A stretch of 64,000 bases of DNA from positions 1 to 64,000 of the forward strand of contig JAEINR010000017.1 of NCBI GenBank assembly GCA_016342325.1. The letters run 5' to 3'. Origin of the DNA: Desulfobacterium sp. Its GTDB lineage: Bacteria > Desulfobacterota > Desulfobacteria > Desulfobacterales > Desulfobacteraceae. The translations under genes were made by a program, and so were the position numbers. Shown in pieces: positions 43,434 to 52,671 of this stretch. Numbering within the stretch: position 1 is the stretch's first letter; every line of letters starts with the position of its first letter. The notes beneath the pieces were generated by a model, which worked only from the letters and a program-made list of their open reading frames with translations, was not told the DNA's origin and searched no databases.

Positions 43434-44693
43434 TCAGGCCTTGACCTTTCTCCTTCGGGTGCGCTTGCCCGTGGCGTAGCGTCCATAGGTGCCGTCTGCG
43501 GCTTCTCTTTTTATCACTTTCATGAAAAGCTCTCCCATCTTCAGCTGGTATCCGCCGTCGGCATAAAAGGTGTCCCAGGCATAGTTGTAGAGCTCCTCAA
43601 GCTTTTCACAGGAAAGCTGTTTGGGTTGGAACACGGCCTTGCCACAGGTGTAGTCGATCCAGTTATTGCTCAGAATCCGGCCCTGTTTCTGAAATTTCTT
43701 CCTGATGGGAGATTTGGGAAACGGGGTAAGGATGGTGAATTCCGCCAGGTCCAGTTTCAACTCCATGAGAAAATCCACCAGGCGCTTGATATAGTCTTCA
43801 TCATGGTCATCCGTTCCAAGGAGGATGGTGCCTTCCACCCCGATACCGTGGTCATGGAGGCGCTTGATCCGATCCCTGATCACGTCCGAGGTATCAAAGA
43901 TCGCCTGGTAGACGTACCAGCACCCGGCTTCAGCCGCAAGTTTTATCACCTCGTCATCGTCCAGCAGGGGATGGGAAACCCATTTCTTTTTCAAGGGTTT
44001 CATGGCGGTGAACAGTTCCTTGAGCCAGGCCTTGTCATGGGCAAGGGAGTTGTCCACGATAAAGAGACGGTTGTTTTCAATGGCCTCCATCTCCTTGATG
44101 GTCTGTTCGACCGGTCTTGGCCTGAACACCCTGCCCCCGAGAAAGCCGTTGCAGCAAGGAAAACAATTGAATTTACACCCCCGGGAGGCATGGACAAGGT
44201 CCAGCATCTGAACCCCCCGGTAGTTGTAGAGATCCCTGTTAAGGATCTCCCGCCTGGCCGTTCCAATGGATGCGGTGTCCGGAAAATTGTTCATGTAATC
44301 ATAAACCTTTTTCAGCTCGCCCCGCTTGAAATCCGCTATAACCTTATCAAACCGGCCCTCTACCTCGCCGAGGAACACGGAGTCTGCGTGGCGGCTCACC
44401 TCTTCGGAATGGAGCATGGTGGCAATGCCGCCGAACATCACCGGCTTTCCAAGTTCCCGGTAGTGGTCGGCAATGGCAAACGCCCGGGGCAGCTGGCAGG
44501 TCAACAGGGTCGAGATGCAAACGAGATCGCAATCGGTGTCAAACACTATGGGTTCGACGTTTTCATCCACAAAGCTGAGATCGATATCCTTTGGAATTTC
44601 TGCTGCAAAAACCACCACACCATGGGGCGGCAGGTGGAATTCGGTCTGTTTGTCAAGTTTTGGCCAGGATGGAAAGACGATCTGGATCTTCAT
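43434..44693 (-). CDS. Cobalamin-binding-type radical SAM enzyme
   Basis: A 419-residue protein. The N-terminal domain (KIQIVFPSWPKLDKQ, then DLVCISTLLTCQLPRAF and VMFGGIATML) is of the B12-binding type. The radical SAM motif is SRGCKFNCFPCCNGFLGG near residue 173 (CxxxCxxC). Later segments VEGTILLGTDDHDEDY and FTILTPFPKSP are typical of class B enzymes. It is probably an anaerobic tailoring enzyme of the polyene or its head group. Its ATG overlaps the stop of the upstream ketosynthase-like gene (ATGA). Confidence 0.85.
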   Translation of the reverse strand: MKIQIVFPSWPKLDKQTEFHLPPHGVVVFAAEIPKDIDLSFVDENVEPIVFDTDCDLVCISTLLTCQLPRAFAIADHYRELGKPVMFGGIATMLHSEEVSRHADSVFLGEVEGRFDKVIADFKRGELKKVYDYMNNFPDTASIGTARREILNRDLYNYRGVQMLDLVHASRGCKFNCFPCCNGFLGGRVFRPRPVEQTIKEMEAIENNRLFIVDNSLAHDKAWLKELFTAMKPLKKKWVSHPLLDDDEVIKLAAEAGCWYVYQAIFDTSDVIRDRIKRLHDHGIGVEGTILLGTDDHDEDYIKRLVDFLMELKLDLAEFTILTPFPKSPIRKKFQKQGRILSNNWIDYTCGKAVFQPKQLSCEKLEELYNYAWDTFYADGGYQLKMGELFMKVIKREAADGTYGRYATGKRTRRRKVKA

Positions 44694-45430
44694 GGTTTTC
44701 TTCCTTTTAATGCGTTCTCGGCAAGTTCGACAATGTCACCCACCGTTTCCTGATTATAAATGATGGCTCCGGAATCATCGAACCCGAGGGTTCCGTAAGT
44801 CTTGCAAGGGTGTTGTTCTGTTTTTTCAAGGACCACGAACAAAGCGCCTTCAAACGCATTGCCTTGGTTTTTTACCTGGCTGGGTTGCGGTGTATCACAG
44901 ATGCCGCAGACCATGGCCTCTATAGACTCATCCCCCAGCAGGGATGTCATTGCCATGGAGAGCCCGGCCATTCCGGTTGAATCGTCATCACTGATCACAA
45001 ATCCCTCCCCGGTAAGCCCAAGAAGGATAGCCGCTTCTCCAAGAAAGCAGTTGGGCAGGGTATAGGCAAACAGGGCCGGGCTTGCAGCCATGCCGTGGTC
45101 AGGCTTCACCGTGGCAAAATAGTCGTGGTCGGTGCCAAGGCAGCCAAACCGTGTGGAAGCCACTAGGCCGATGTTTCGTTTCTTCTGCCAGTCCTTGCGG
45201 TCTGCGTCCACCATGGCCTTGTAAATTCCTGCAAGCCCGAGCTTTGAAAAATAATCCATTCGCCCAAAGGGTTTGTAGGGGTGGCCAAAGAGTCGTTTTG
45301 CCGTCAGTTTCCCGGGATCTTGCCCAGCCGCAATTTTTTGCTTAGTAGAAACTTGGCCAATGCCGGTTATCGCGATTGCTTGCCCGGTATACCCCTTACC
45401 TAGGCCTGTGATGGTGGTTGGCTGGGTCAT
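44690..45430 (-). CDS. Short ketosynthase-like protein lacking the catalytic cysteine
   Basis: A 246-residue protein corresponding roughly to the N-terminal half of a ketosynthase. KRNIGLVASTRFGCLGTDHDY and LPNCFLGEAAILLGLTGEG fit the fold, but the nucleophile block reads VISDDDSTGMAGLSMA, with Asp in place of Cys. The C-terminal His motifs are absent. Small ketosynthase-like proteins of this type occur in aryl polyene clusters; they may be scaffolds or carrier-protein docking partners. It overlaps neighbours on both sides (ATGA), showing it is a maintained gene rather than a decaying fragment. Confidence 0.75.
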   Translation of the reverse strand: MTQPTTITGLGKGYTGQAIAITGIGQVSTKQKIAAGQDPGKLTAKRLFGHPYKPFGRMDYFSKLGLAGIYKAMVDADRKDWQKKRNIGLVASTRFGCLGTDHDYFATVKPDHGMAASPALFAYTLPNCFLGEAAILLGLTGEGFVISDDDSTGMAGLSMAMTSLLGDESIEAMVCGICDTPQPSQVKNQGNAFEGALFVVLEKTEQHPCKTYGTLGFDDSGAIIYNQETVGDIVELAENALKGRKP

Positions 45431-46548
45431 GAAAGTGACTCTCCCCGACCCAGCACCAGGGCTGCGTTGATGCCGCCGAAGCCAGAATTTGTGGTCAAAA
45501 GATACTCCCCTTTAAAGTCCATGGGTTGGTTTGACACCAGGGTTTCGGCCCCGGGTTCCGGCAGGGACAATCCCACCGTGGGGGGCAACACCTGGTGGTC
45601 CAGCATCTTGATACCAAGGGCTGCCTCGATTCCGCCTCCAGCACCCAGGGTGTGGCCCAGGGCCCCTTTCACAGAATTGACCGGGGGGATTTTGTCCTGG
45701 AACACCCGCTTAAAGGCCGTGAGTTCCATGGCGTCATTGTAAACCGTTCCCGTACCATGGGCACTGATGGCCCCAATGGCGGGGATTTTTGTTCCATTGC
45801 CTTCCAGGGCCTTTGTGACCGCCCGGACAAGACCTGCGCCTTCCCGGTCCGGGGCGGTTATGTGGGAAGCGTCTCCGGCAATGCCCCAGCCTGAAACCTC
45901 AGCCAGAAGATTCATCCCCTTGGCCCGGGCCCTTGTTTCTCCGGTAAGCACCAGGGCCCCAGCACCCTCCCCTAGGGTGAGTCCCCTTCGATTCCGGTCA
46001 AAGGGCTTTGCCGGTTCCGGGGACATGGCCCTCAGGGCTGAAAAACCAGAAAATACGAACTCGGTCACCAGGTCCATGGAGCAGACCAGGGCCGATTGCG
46101 CCTGTCCAAGGGCAATGGCCTGGGCTGCCTTTGCAATGGCAATGGTGGATGATGCACAGGCAGCGCTGATGTTGATGCCCCTGTCCGCAAGATTCAATTG
46201 TTGTGAGATATAGCGGGCCATGGAACTGCACAAAAGGTCGGCCTCCCGCCCGGGGGTATCGATAAGATCGATGCAGGACTTGGTTGTCGCTGTAAACACC
46301 AGGGCATCCGGGTCCAGGGGACTGAGTTGGGAAACGAGGCGCTCCACCAGGGTGGTAAGCATGGACCTGTTGGCGTCGGGAACAAGGTCCCGGATCCAGG
46401 CGGCGCTGTCACTCAGATAGTTGCGGGTGTCAAACCGGTTGATTTTCCCAATGCCTGAGTTCCCGGCCATCAGCAGATGCCAGGTGTCGGAAAGTGTCGG
46501 ACCCAGGGCGGTCACCACCGCTGCATCGGTTATGTATACGCGCTCCAT
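45427..46548 (-). CDS. Beta-ketoacyl-ACP synthase (FabF-like)
   Basis: About 373 residues. Active-site Cys in NISAACASSTIAIAKA, His in AISAHGTGTVYND and His in KGALGHTLGAGGGIE. The start at 46548 is chosen because TAATG couples it to the thioesterase stop and gives MERVYITDAAVV; a longer frame begins seven codons earlier. It is one of four complete FabF-like ketosynthases in the operon, presumably each with a different chain or partner preference. Confidence 0.9.
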   Translation of the reverse strand: MERVYITDAAVVTALGPTLSDTWHLLMAGNSGIGKINRFDTRNYLSDSAAWIRDLVPDANRSMLTTLVERLVSQLSPLDPDALVFTATTKSCIDLIDTPGREADLLCSSMARYISQQLNLADRGINISAACASSTIAIAKAAQAIALGQAQSALVCSMDLVTEFVFSGFSALRAMSPEPAKPFDRNRRGLTLGEGAGALVLTGETRARAKGMNLLAEVSGWGIAGDASHITAPDREGAGLVRAVTKALEGNGTKIPAIGAISAHGTGTVYNDAMELTAFKRVFQDKIPPVNSVKGALGHTLGAGGGIEAALGIKMLDHQVLPPTVGLSLPEPGAETLVSNQPMDFKGEYLLTTNSGFGGINAALVLGRGESLS

Positions 46549-47006
46549 TAAAGGGTGCCTGCCTTCCATCGCTCACAAAAGTTTTTATAAAATTCCGGCT
46601 GGATCATGAAGAGCTGGTAGTCTTGATCCAGAAGCATCTGCACGGTAAATCCCGTGGCTGCGGTTTTTCCCTGGCTGTTGCGAATGATGAACTCGTTGTT
46701 TATGCGGGCGGCCTCGGTATAGTGAAGCCTGCCTTCGATGGTGATCTCCTCCTGGAATTTCAAGGGATGGAGGTAATCGATGTGAAGGGTCTTGATGGGG
46801 GCAAGGATACCATTGTTATAAAAATCCATGTATCCGATGTTATAAGCCTCCCCCATGGTGACCCTGGCATCTTCGAAGTAGGAGGTAAAATGACCATGCC
46901 AGGCGATTCCCAGGGAATCGACTTCCTGGAACCTTACTTTAGATGTCACGGTTCCGGACAGGGGGTCGGGATCATTTTCAGATCGCTTAAAATAGGGTTT
47001 TTTCAT
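46548..47006 (-). CDS. Hot-dog fold acyl-ACP/acyl-CoA thioesterase (4HBT family)
   Basis: A 152-residue protein. RFQEVDSLGIAWHGHFTSYF near residue 25 is the 4-hydroxybenzoyl-CoA thioesterase signature with the conserved Asp, followed by the long helix EDARVTMGEAYN. It may release or edit chains from the carrier protein, like the YbgC-type thioesterases of aryl polyene clusters. It overlaps the acyltransferase gene upstream (ATGA) and the ketosynthase gene downstream (TAATG). Confidence 0.88.
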   Translation of the reverse strand: MKKPYFKRSENDPDPLSGTVTSKVRFQEVDSLGIAWHGHFTSYFEDARVTMGEAYNIGYMDFYNNGILAPIKTLHIDYLHPLKFQEEITIEGRLHYTEAARINNEFIIRNSQGKTAATGFTVQMLLDQDYQLFMIQPEFYKNFCERWKAGTL

Positions 47007-47776
47007 CTGTTATTATCCTGGTGGTTCATGGATTTAATGTTCTGGGCCATGAGGGCGTGAACCTTTTTTTTCATCTCGCAATGGGGAAGATGGGAGTTAA
47101 AGGTTTCCGGGTGGACCGGGTCCAGCATCCTGATCTTGATGCGGCAGGGCGCGAACCATCCCCTGGCGGGCGGAAAAAAACAGTCTGTGCCGGTGATGCA
47201 GAGGGGCACCAGGGGCACCCCGGCTTCAACGGACATCTTAAACGCGCCGGAGTAGAACTTCTTCAAATTCCCGTCCCGGCTTCTGTGTCCTTCCGGAAAA
47301 AAAAGGATGGTACCGTTCTGTTCAAGAACTGCTTTTCCCGAGGCCAGGATCGATTCCCACGGCCTGGACTCCACATCCAGATAATTGGCAAGCTTCATAA
47401 AGGGTCCGTAAAAGGGCATTTTAAACGGCCAGGACCTGACGGCAAAGCAGACATTGAAGATGGGCAGCTGGTTCATGAAAAAGGTATCGAAAAACGAAAG
47501 ATGATTGACCACGAACACGCAAGGGACAGGAATCTTGCCATCAAATCCTGTGAGCTCCAGGTGCACAAAGGGTGAGATGATCCATTGCCAGATTCTGCCA
47601 TAGTACCAGACGAATTTTCGCATGATCAGCGCATTGTTCCAGGGGGTGGCGAGGCGAAACAACAGAAACACCAAGGGAAAAACAAGGATGCAGACCATTG
47701 TCATGAGGACCGTGGCCGGAATAACCGTTAAATTCATCACAAGGATTCTGAACCAGTGTGGGAAGGTTTTTCTCAT
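47003..47776 (-). CDS. PlsC-type lysophospholipid/glycerolipid acyltransferase
   Basis: A 257-residue membrane-associated protein with two N-terminal hydrophobic stretches and the acyltransferase motifs NHLSFFDTFF (NHx4D, near residue 91), FFPEGHRSRDG and PLVPLCITG. Enzymes of this type in aryl polyene clusters are thought to attach the polyene to a lipid anchor. Its start and stop both overlap neighbouring genes by four bases. Confidence 0.9.
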   Translation of the reverse strand: MRKTFPHWFRILVMNLTVIPATVLMTMVCILVFPLVFLLFRLATPWNNALIMRKFVWYYGRIWQWIISPFVHLELTGFDGKIPVPCVFVVNHLSFFDTFFMNQLPIFNVCFAVRSWPFKMPFYGPFMKLANYLDVESRPWESILASGKAVLEQNGTILFFPEGHRSRDGNLKKFYSGAFKMSVEAGVPLVPLCITGTDCFFPPARGWFAPCRIKIRMLDPVHPETFNSHLPHCEMKKKVHALMAQNIKSMNHQDNNR

Positions 47777-49017
47777 TGATTCTCCCGGAAATCAAACACA
47801 ACCGCGGCATTGGTGCCGCCGAATCCAAAGGAGTTGGAGATGGCATGGTTCATGGTGTGGTCCCGGGTCTGTTTGACGACATTGATGTCGGGAAAGCCCG
47901 GTTCAAACCCTTGGAAGTTGATATTGGGTGCCAAAAAACCATGGTGGGCCATGAGGAGGGTGTAAACGGCCTCGCTTGCCCCGGACATCCAGCATTCATG
48001 GCCGGTCATGGACTTTGTCGAAGACACGGGCACCCTATTGCCGAAAATGTTGTGAATGGCCAATGCCTCGATACGGTCACCGGATGGGGTCGATGTTGCA
48101 TGGGCATTGATGTAATCAATCCTGTCTGCATCAAGCCTGGCTGAAATCAAGGCATTTTCAATGGCCAGTCCCACCCCTTCGGCATTTGATTCCGAGAGGT
48201 TGGCGCCGATCTGGGATGAAAATCCGTAGCCCTGGATGATCCCGTAGATTTTGGCACCCCGTTTTCTTGCATGGTCAAGGTTTTCTACCACAAGGCTTGC
48301 CCCTCCTCCGCTGGGAACAAGACCGTCCCTTGCACCGTCAAAGGGCCGACAGGCCGAGGCAGGGTCGGGATGGGTTGAAAAGGCGCCAAGGCTGTCAAAC
48401 CCTGCAACCCCCATCCAGTTGGTCTCCTGGGCGCCGCCGGAAAGGACAATATCCTGGAGTCCGCTCTTGATGAGCATATAGGCCTGGCCCAATGCGTTTG
48501 ACCCCGAGGAGCAGGCGGAACTCACGGTCCAGTTGGCCCCCTTGACTTTGAATATCTGGGCAAGGTTCATGGTGATGGTTGAATTCATCAGCCGGAAGAT
48601 GGAACCGGTCCCGATATAGTGGGTTTCGTTGTATTTCCTTGCAGTGTCCAGGCAGTCGACCCCGGCCTTTACCGTGGAGTCGTTTCCAAAGACAATGCCG
48701 CATCGGGAGGATTCAAGGTCTTTGGGTTCAAGGCCTGCATCTGAAACAGCATCCCTGGCAGCCGAATAGGCGTAGAGGGAGGGTTCGCACATGGTGCGCA
48801 TCTGTTTTCGTTTCAACCCCAGATCCTTGGGAGAAAAGTTTTGGATCTGTCCGGTCAACGGGGAACGGAACCCCTTTTCCACCCGCAGTTCATCCCGGAC
48901 AATGCCGGAACGGCCCTGTTGAAGCGAACGTGTCACCTCCTCTTTGCTGTTTCCGATGCAAGAGAGAATGCCAAGGCCTGTTATCGCTACCCTGATTTCG
49001 TCAGAGCTTTTTCCCAT
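47773..49017 (-). CDS. Beta-ketoacyl-ACP synthase (FabF-like)
   Basis: A 414-residue ketosynthase with Cys in WTVSSACSSGSNALGQ, His in INAHATSTPSGD and His in TKSMTGHECWMSGASE. The second His block is less canonical (GHECWM) than in housekeeping FabF but matches the subgroup in aryl polyene clusters (FabB/ApeO-like). It follows the FabG gene immediately, suggesting a condensing-reducing pair. Confidence 0.9.
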   Translation of the reverse strand: MGKSSDEIRVAITGLGILSCIGNSKEEVTRSLQQGRSGIVRDELRVEKGFRSPLTGQIQNFSPKDLGLKRKQMRTMCEPSLYAYSAARDAVSDAGLEPKDLESSRCGIVFGNDSTVKAGVDCLDTARKYNETHYIGTGSIFRLMNSTITMNLAQIFKVKGANWTVSSACSSGSNALGQAYMLIKSGLQDIVLSGGAQETNWMGVAGFDSLGAFSTHPDPASACRPFDGARDGLVPSGGGASLVVENLDHARKRGAKIYGIIQGYGFSSQIGANLSESNAEGVGLAIENALISARLDADRIDYINAHATSTPSGDRIEALAIHNIFGNRVPVSSTKSMTGHECWMSGASEAVYTLLMAHHGFLAPNINFQGFEPGFPDINVVKQTRDHTMNHAISNSFGFGGTNAAVVFDFRENQ

Positions 49018-49779
49018 CTATACGATTCCCCCGTTTACCCCAAGCACCTGGCCAGTGATGTAGGAGGCCTGGTCGGAACAGAGGAATGTTACGGCTGAAG
49101 CAACCTCCTGGGGTGTGCCGGCCCGCTTCATGGGAATGGTTTTAGCGATCTCTTCCATGGGAAGATTCTCGACCATCTCGGTCTCGATAAAACCCGGGGA
49201 AACCGCATTAACGGTGATGTTTCTCGATGAGACCTCCCGGGAGAGCGCCTTTGTGGCACCGATCAGGCCCGCCTTGGAGGCGGAGTAGTTGATCTGGCCG
49301 GCCTGGCCCATCTGGCCTGCGGTCGAGGTGATGTTGACAATCCTGCCGAATCGCTTCCGGATCATGTTTTTCACCACAAGACGGGTGACATTATAAAACC
49401 CCGTGAGGTTTGTATCCAGGACACGCTGCCAGTTATCGCGTTTCATCCACACCATGAGCATGTCATCGGTGATCCCGGCATTGTTTACCAGGATTTCTAT
49501 TTTTTTGTGCTTTTCCAGGATGGCCTTTACCCCGGCTTCTGCCTGGTCCTGGTCTGCAACATCGAAGCAGATGATCTCCCCGCTTCCCCCGGCAGCTTCA
49601 ATGGCGGACAGGGTCTCCTGGGCGGCGGCTTCGTTCTTGACATAGTTGACAAACACGTGGCTGCCGGTTGCGGCAAGATCCAATGCAACCTGGCGTCCGA
49701 TGCCACGGCTTCCGCCTGTCACCAGGGCTACCTGTTTTAAAGCGATTGGGTCTGTTGGATCGTCGGATGATGTGGTCAT
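49018..49779 (-). CDS. fabG: 3-oxoacyl-ACP reductase
   Basis: A 253-residue short-chain dehydrogenase. NADPH site VTGGSRGIGRQVAL near residue 20, NNAG near 99, catalytic Ser in ITSTAG and Tyr-Lys in YSASKAG near 160. It reduces the beta-keto group after each condensation. The C-terminal FLCSDQASYITGQVLGVNGG is typical of FabG. It lies between two FabF-like genes in the operon. Confidence 0.94.
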   Translation of the reverse strand: MTTSSDDPTDPIALKQVALVTGGSRGIGRQVALDLAATGSHVFVNYVKNEAAAQETLSAIEAAGGSGEIICFDVADQDQAEAGVKAILEKHKKIEILVNNAGITDDMLMVWMKRDNWQRVLDTNLTGFYNVTRLVVKNMIRKRFGRIVNITSTAGQMGQAGQINYSASKAGLIGATKALSREVSSRNITVNAVSPGFIETEMVENLPMEEIAKTIPMKRAGTPQEVASAVTFLCSDQASYITGQVLGVNGGIV

Positions 49780-49784
49780 GGGCT

Positions 49785-51014
49785 TTACGCTCCTTTTATG
49801 GCGGTTAATATCAGACTGGCATTAACTCCGCCAAAGGCAAAATTACTGGTCAGGATATGTTTTAAGGTTTTCTCTGTCATTTGGGTCACATGATCGATGC
49901 CCAGGCAATCGGGATCGATCTCGTCCAGGTTAAGGGTCGGCACAATGATTCCTTTGTCCATCATCAAGAGACAGAAGATCACTTCGATGGCGCCGCTTGC
50001 GGCCAGGGTATGGCCGGTATACCCTTTGGTTCCGCTTACAGGAACCCTGCCCCGGGTAAGCGCGTTTAACGCATGGGCTTCGGCCACATCCCCGATGGTG
50101 GTTCCGGTGGCATGGGCGTTGATGTAGTCAAGATCCTCCGGGGTGATGCCCGCCACGGCAAGGGCCTGGTTCATGCAGTGACCCATGCCGCCGGGGCTGG
50201 GGGAGGTCATGTGACTGCCGTCGCTTGAGGTGCCGTAGCCGGTAATCTCTCCGTAGATGGGCGCATTTCTGGCCATGGCCCGGTCCATCTCTTCCAGGAT
50301 CACGACCCCTGCCCCCTCGCTCACGGCAAGGCCGTCCCGGTGCCGGTCAAAGGGCCTGGGGGTTTTATCCGGGGTGGTGTTGTAGGCCTTAGATGCGGCA
50401 TGGACAACATCAAATACCCCCGCAGTTGAGGGATGAAGCTCTTCGGTTCCCCCGCATACCATGATCTCCTGAATCCCGGCTCGGATGGTTTCAAATCCGG
50501 TTCCAATGGCCTGGGTTGAAGACGCACAGGCCGAACAGGGTGCCATCAGCCGTCCCCGGGTCTTGAGGAGTGCGCCAACATTTGCTGCTGCCGAATGGCT
50601 CATCACCTTCATGAAGGTGGTCCCTTCCAGGTAATTAATGCCGCCGGATGCCGAGTAATCAGCAAACATTTTTTCGATGGCCTGGGGAGACCCTGTGGTC
50701 GACCCCATGGAAACCCCGGCTTTTTCAGAGGCAAGTTCAAGGGGATCAAGCCCTGAATCCCGGACGGCATCAAGGGCGGCAAGGGCCGCCATGATGCCCA
50801 TGCGGCCCATGGTCCTGCGCTGTTTCCGGGCAATAAGGCGCGGATCGAAACCCTGGACCCTTCCCCCCACCCGGGTTTTCAACCCCTTTACCCCTTCCCA
50901 TTCGTCCATAAAAGAGATGCCGGAGCGGCCCTTGCTAAGTGCATCCCACACCGCTTCTACTGAATTTCCGATGGGAGAAAGTATCCCCATTCCGGTAATT
51001 ACCACACGTTTCAT
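49785..51014 (-). CDS. Beta-ketoacyl-ACP synthase (FabF-like)
   Basis: About 409 residues. Cys in APCSACASSTQAIGTG, His in INAHATGTTIGD and His in KGYTGHTLAASGAIE give the full triad. The start at 51014 overlaps the stop of the flavoprotein gene in ATGA and gives MKRVVITGMGILSP; an in-frame codon seven residues earlier is less likely. This is the fourth complete FabF-like enzyme of the cluster. Confidence 0.91.
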   Translation of the reverse strand: MKRVVITGMGILSPIGNSVEAVWDALSKGRSGISFMDEWEGVKGLKTRVGGRVQGFDPRLIARKQRRTMGRMGIMAALAALDAVRDSGLDPLELASEKAGVSMGSTTGSPQAIEKMFADYSASGGINYLEGTTFMKVMSHSAAANVGALLKTRGRLMAPCSACASSTQAIGTGFETIRAGIQEIMVCGGTEELHPSTAGVFDVVHAASKAYNTTPDKTPRPFDRHRDGLAVSEGAGVVILEEMDRAMARNAPIYGEITGYGTSSDGSHMTSPSPGGMGHCMNQALAVAGITPEDLDYINAHATGTTIGDVAEAHALNALTRGRVPVSGTKGYTGHTLAASGAIEVIFCLLMMDKGIIVPTLNLDEIDPDCLGIDHVTQMTEKTLKHILTSNFAFGGVNASLILTAIKGA

Positions 51015-52576
51015 TGATTCATACCTTGGTTGCATTCCGGAGAAGCCGGGTTCCGGTTATTGTCATCATCGACGTTTTCCTGGTCCCGGGGGCGGGTGGA
51101 CTCTCCATGGCTGCCGTTAAAATCGGTAATGGTCTGGACAAGGGACCCCATGCCCTCCATGGCCATGCAGGCCTGGACACTGCTGATCAATGCCCCGAGA
51201 ACGCCGGACACGGTGAGACTCTGGCCGGCAAGAAAGAGCCCCTTTATCCGGGTCACCGGATTGAGCTGGTTTTTCCAGAAGGTTTCAGCGCTCTTCTTTA
51301 TCCCGTAGGCAGTGCCAAGGGGAGAAAGGGTGTAACGGTTGAAGGTCAGGGGGGTATAGGTGGCAACAACCTGGATCTTATTTCGGGCATCCCCCCATCT
51401 GTCTGTAATGGACTCGACCACGGCGGTTGCCATGGCCTCCTTGGCTTTTAAATATCCGTCCCTGTCCCCACGCTTCAGGTCTGTCAACCTGCGGGTGTCG
51501 GCTTGTGAAACGGCAGTCAATGCCGTCATGGACCAGGCGTTGCCCTGCCTGCCAGGCAGGCCGGACAGATAAATGCTTTTCTTCGGGTGCTCCCGTGGCA
51601 AAGCGGCCGGGTATAGATACACATCCCCTAGGGCAAAAGGACAGTCGTCGCCCATCCACTGGGCTGCCAGACCAAAGATGCCGGTGGTATTTTCGGCCCG
51701 CTGGATCCTGTTTCTAAAGGCGGGGCGGAAGGACTGCCCAGGACAAAGATCGATGATGGCCTGGGGATGCCCGGTAAAGACCGCCTCGTTGCAGGCAATC
51801 TCTTCTCCTGTGGTGAGCCTGACACCCTTGATGCCGCTGGAATCACAATTCAGGCTGTCGACCCTGGCAGAACACCTTAAGTGGCCGCCGGCCTCGGTAA
51901 AGGCATCTGTAAACGCCTTTGCAAGGGGGGTCTTTGCTTCGTCAACCCGCCAGGAGCTGTTCAGGAAGGAGTCGGTCACCAGGAAATGAATGATAGCCGG
52001 GCACTCCTCCGGGGTCATGCCATGGAGGGGGTTGTTGGCCGTCAACACCTTTATCAACGCCTCTGAACACCCCAATTCCAGAAGGTGGGAATGGATAGAG
52101 GTGGAGGAATCCATTCCGTTGTCGCCGACGGGCCCGGGGTTTGCCAGATTATACAGTGGGAACTGCCTGACAGTGGTCGTCATGGAACGAAGATACGCTG
52201 TGATGGCTTTTTCTTCCCTTGGGAAGGCGTCAACCAAAGCGTTGAAAAGGGCAGTGTATCCCCTTGGGACGGTAAATGAAGATGTTGGAAACACGAACTG
52301 TTCATAACCTGAGTCGTCCATGGGAACAAGGTTGAGCCTGGAAAATACGCCAAGGAAACTAAAATAGTGCCTGAGAATCTCGCCGGGTCCCAGGGCGCCG
52401 AGCTTGTGAACCCCGGTGGGAAATACAGTTGATTTACGGACAAAGGTCTGCATCAGGCCGCCGGGCTTTTTATTTTGCTCAAGCACGAGGACACGTCTCC
52501 CGCTTTTGGCAAGGAGGATGCCGGCGGACATTCCGCTGACCCCGGACCCGATTATCACTGTGTCATAAAAAACCAT
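51011..52576 (-). CDS. Phytoene-desaturase-like FAD-dependent oxidoreductase
   Basis: About 521 residues from the ATG at 52576, which has AGGA eight bases upstream (a frame opening at 52606 lacks one). The N-terminus DTVIIGSGVSGMSAGILLAK is an FAD-binding dinucleotide fold, followed by VLEQNKKPGGLMQTF. The C-terminal GLFLAGQSLTVSGVLGALIS is the carotenoid-desaturase/isomerase FAD motif. In a polyene cluster it may desaturate or isomerise the chain. The extreme C-terminus is polar and Asp/Asn-rich. Related enzymes include carotenoid isomerase and retinol saturase; which reaction applies is unknown. Confidence 0.87.
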   Translation of the reverse strand: MVFYDTVIIGSGVSGMSAGILLAKSGRRVLVLEQNKKPGGLMQTFVRKSTVFPTGVHKLGALGPGEILRHYFSFLGVFSRLNLVPMDDSGYEQFVFPTSSFTVPRGYTALFNALVDAFPREEKAITAYLRSMTTTVRQFPLYNLANPGPVGDNGMDSSTSIHSHLLELGCSEALIKVLTANNPLHGMTPEECPAIIHFLVTDSFLNSSWRVDEAKTPLAKAFTDAFTEAGGHLRCSARVDSLNCDSSGIKGVRLTTGEEIACNEAVFTGHPQAIIDLCPGQSFRPAFRNRIQRAENTTGIFGLAAQWMGDDCPFALGDVYLYPAALPREHPKKSIYLSGLPGRQGNAWSMTALTAVSQADTRRLTDLKRGDRDGYLKAKEAMATAVVESITDRWGDARNKIQVVATYTPLTFNRYTLSPLGTAYGIKKSAETFWKNQLNPVTRIKGLFLAGQSLTVSGVLGALISSVQACMAMEGMGSLVQTITDFNGSHGESTRPRDQENVDDDNNRNPASPECNQGMNQ

Positions 52577-52671
52577 TTGCGCGTTCCTGTTAAGGGCTTT
52601 ACTCATTTTTTATTAAGGGTAAGAAAGAAAAATATCATGATCCGATAATATGTCAACCCTGGGGAGACATA

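Noticed and set aside
43410-44753. 447-codon open frame antisense to the radical SAM gene
   Set aside because: The minus-strand product has clear radical SAM and B12-type motifs and is coupled to its neighbours by overlaps; the plus-strand frame has no motif or ribosome binding site.
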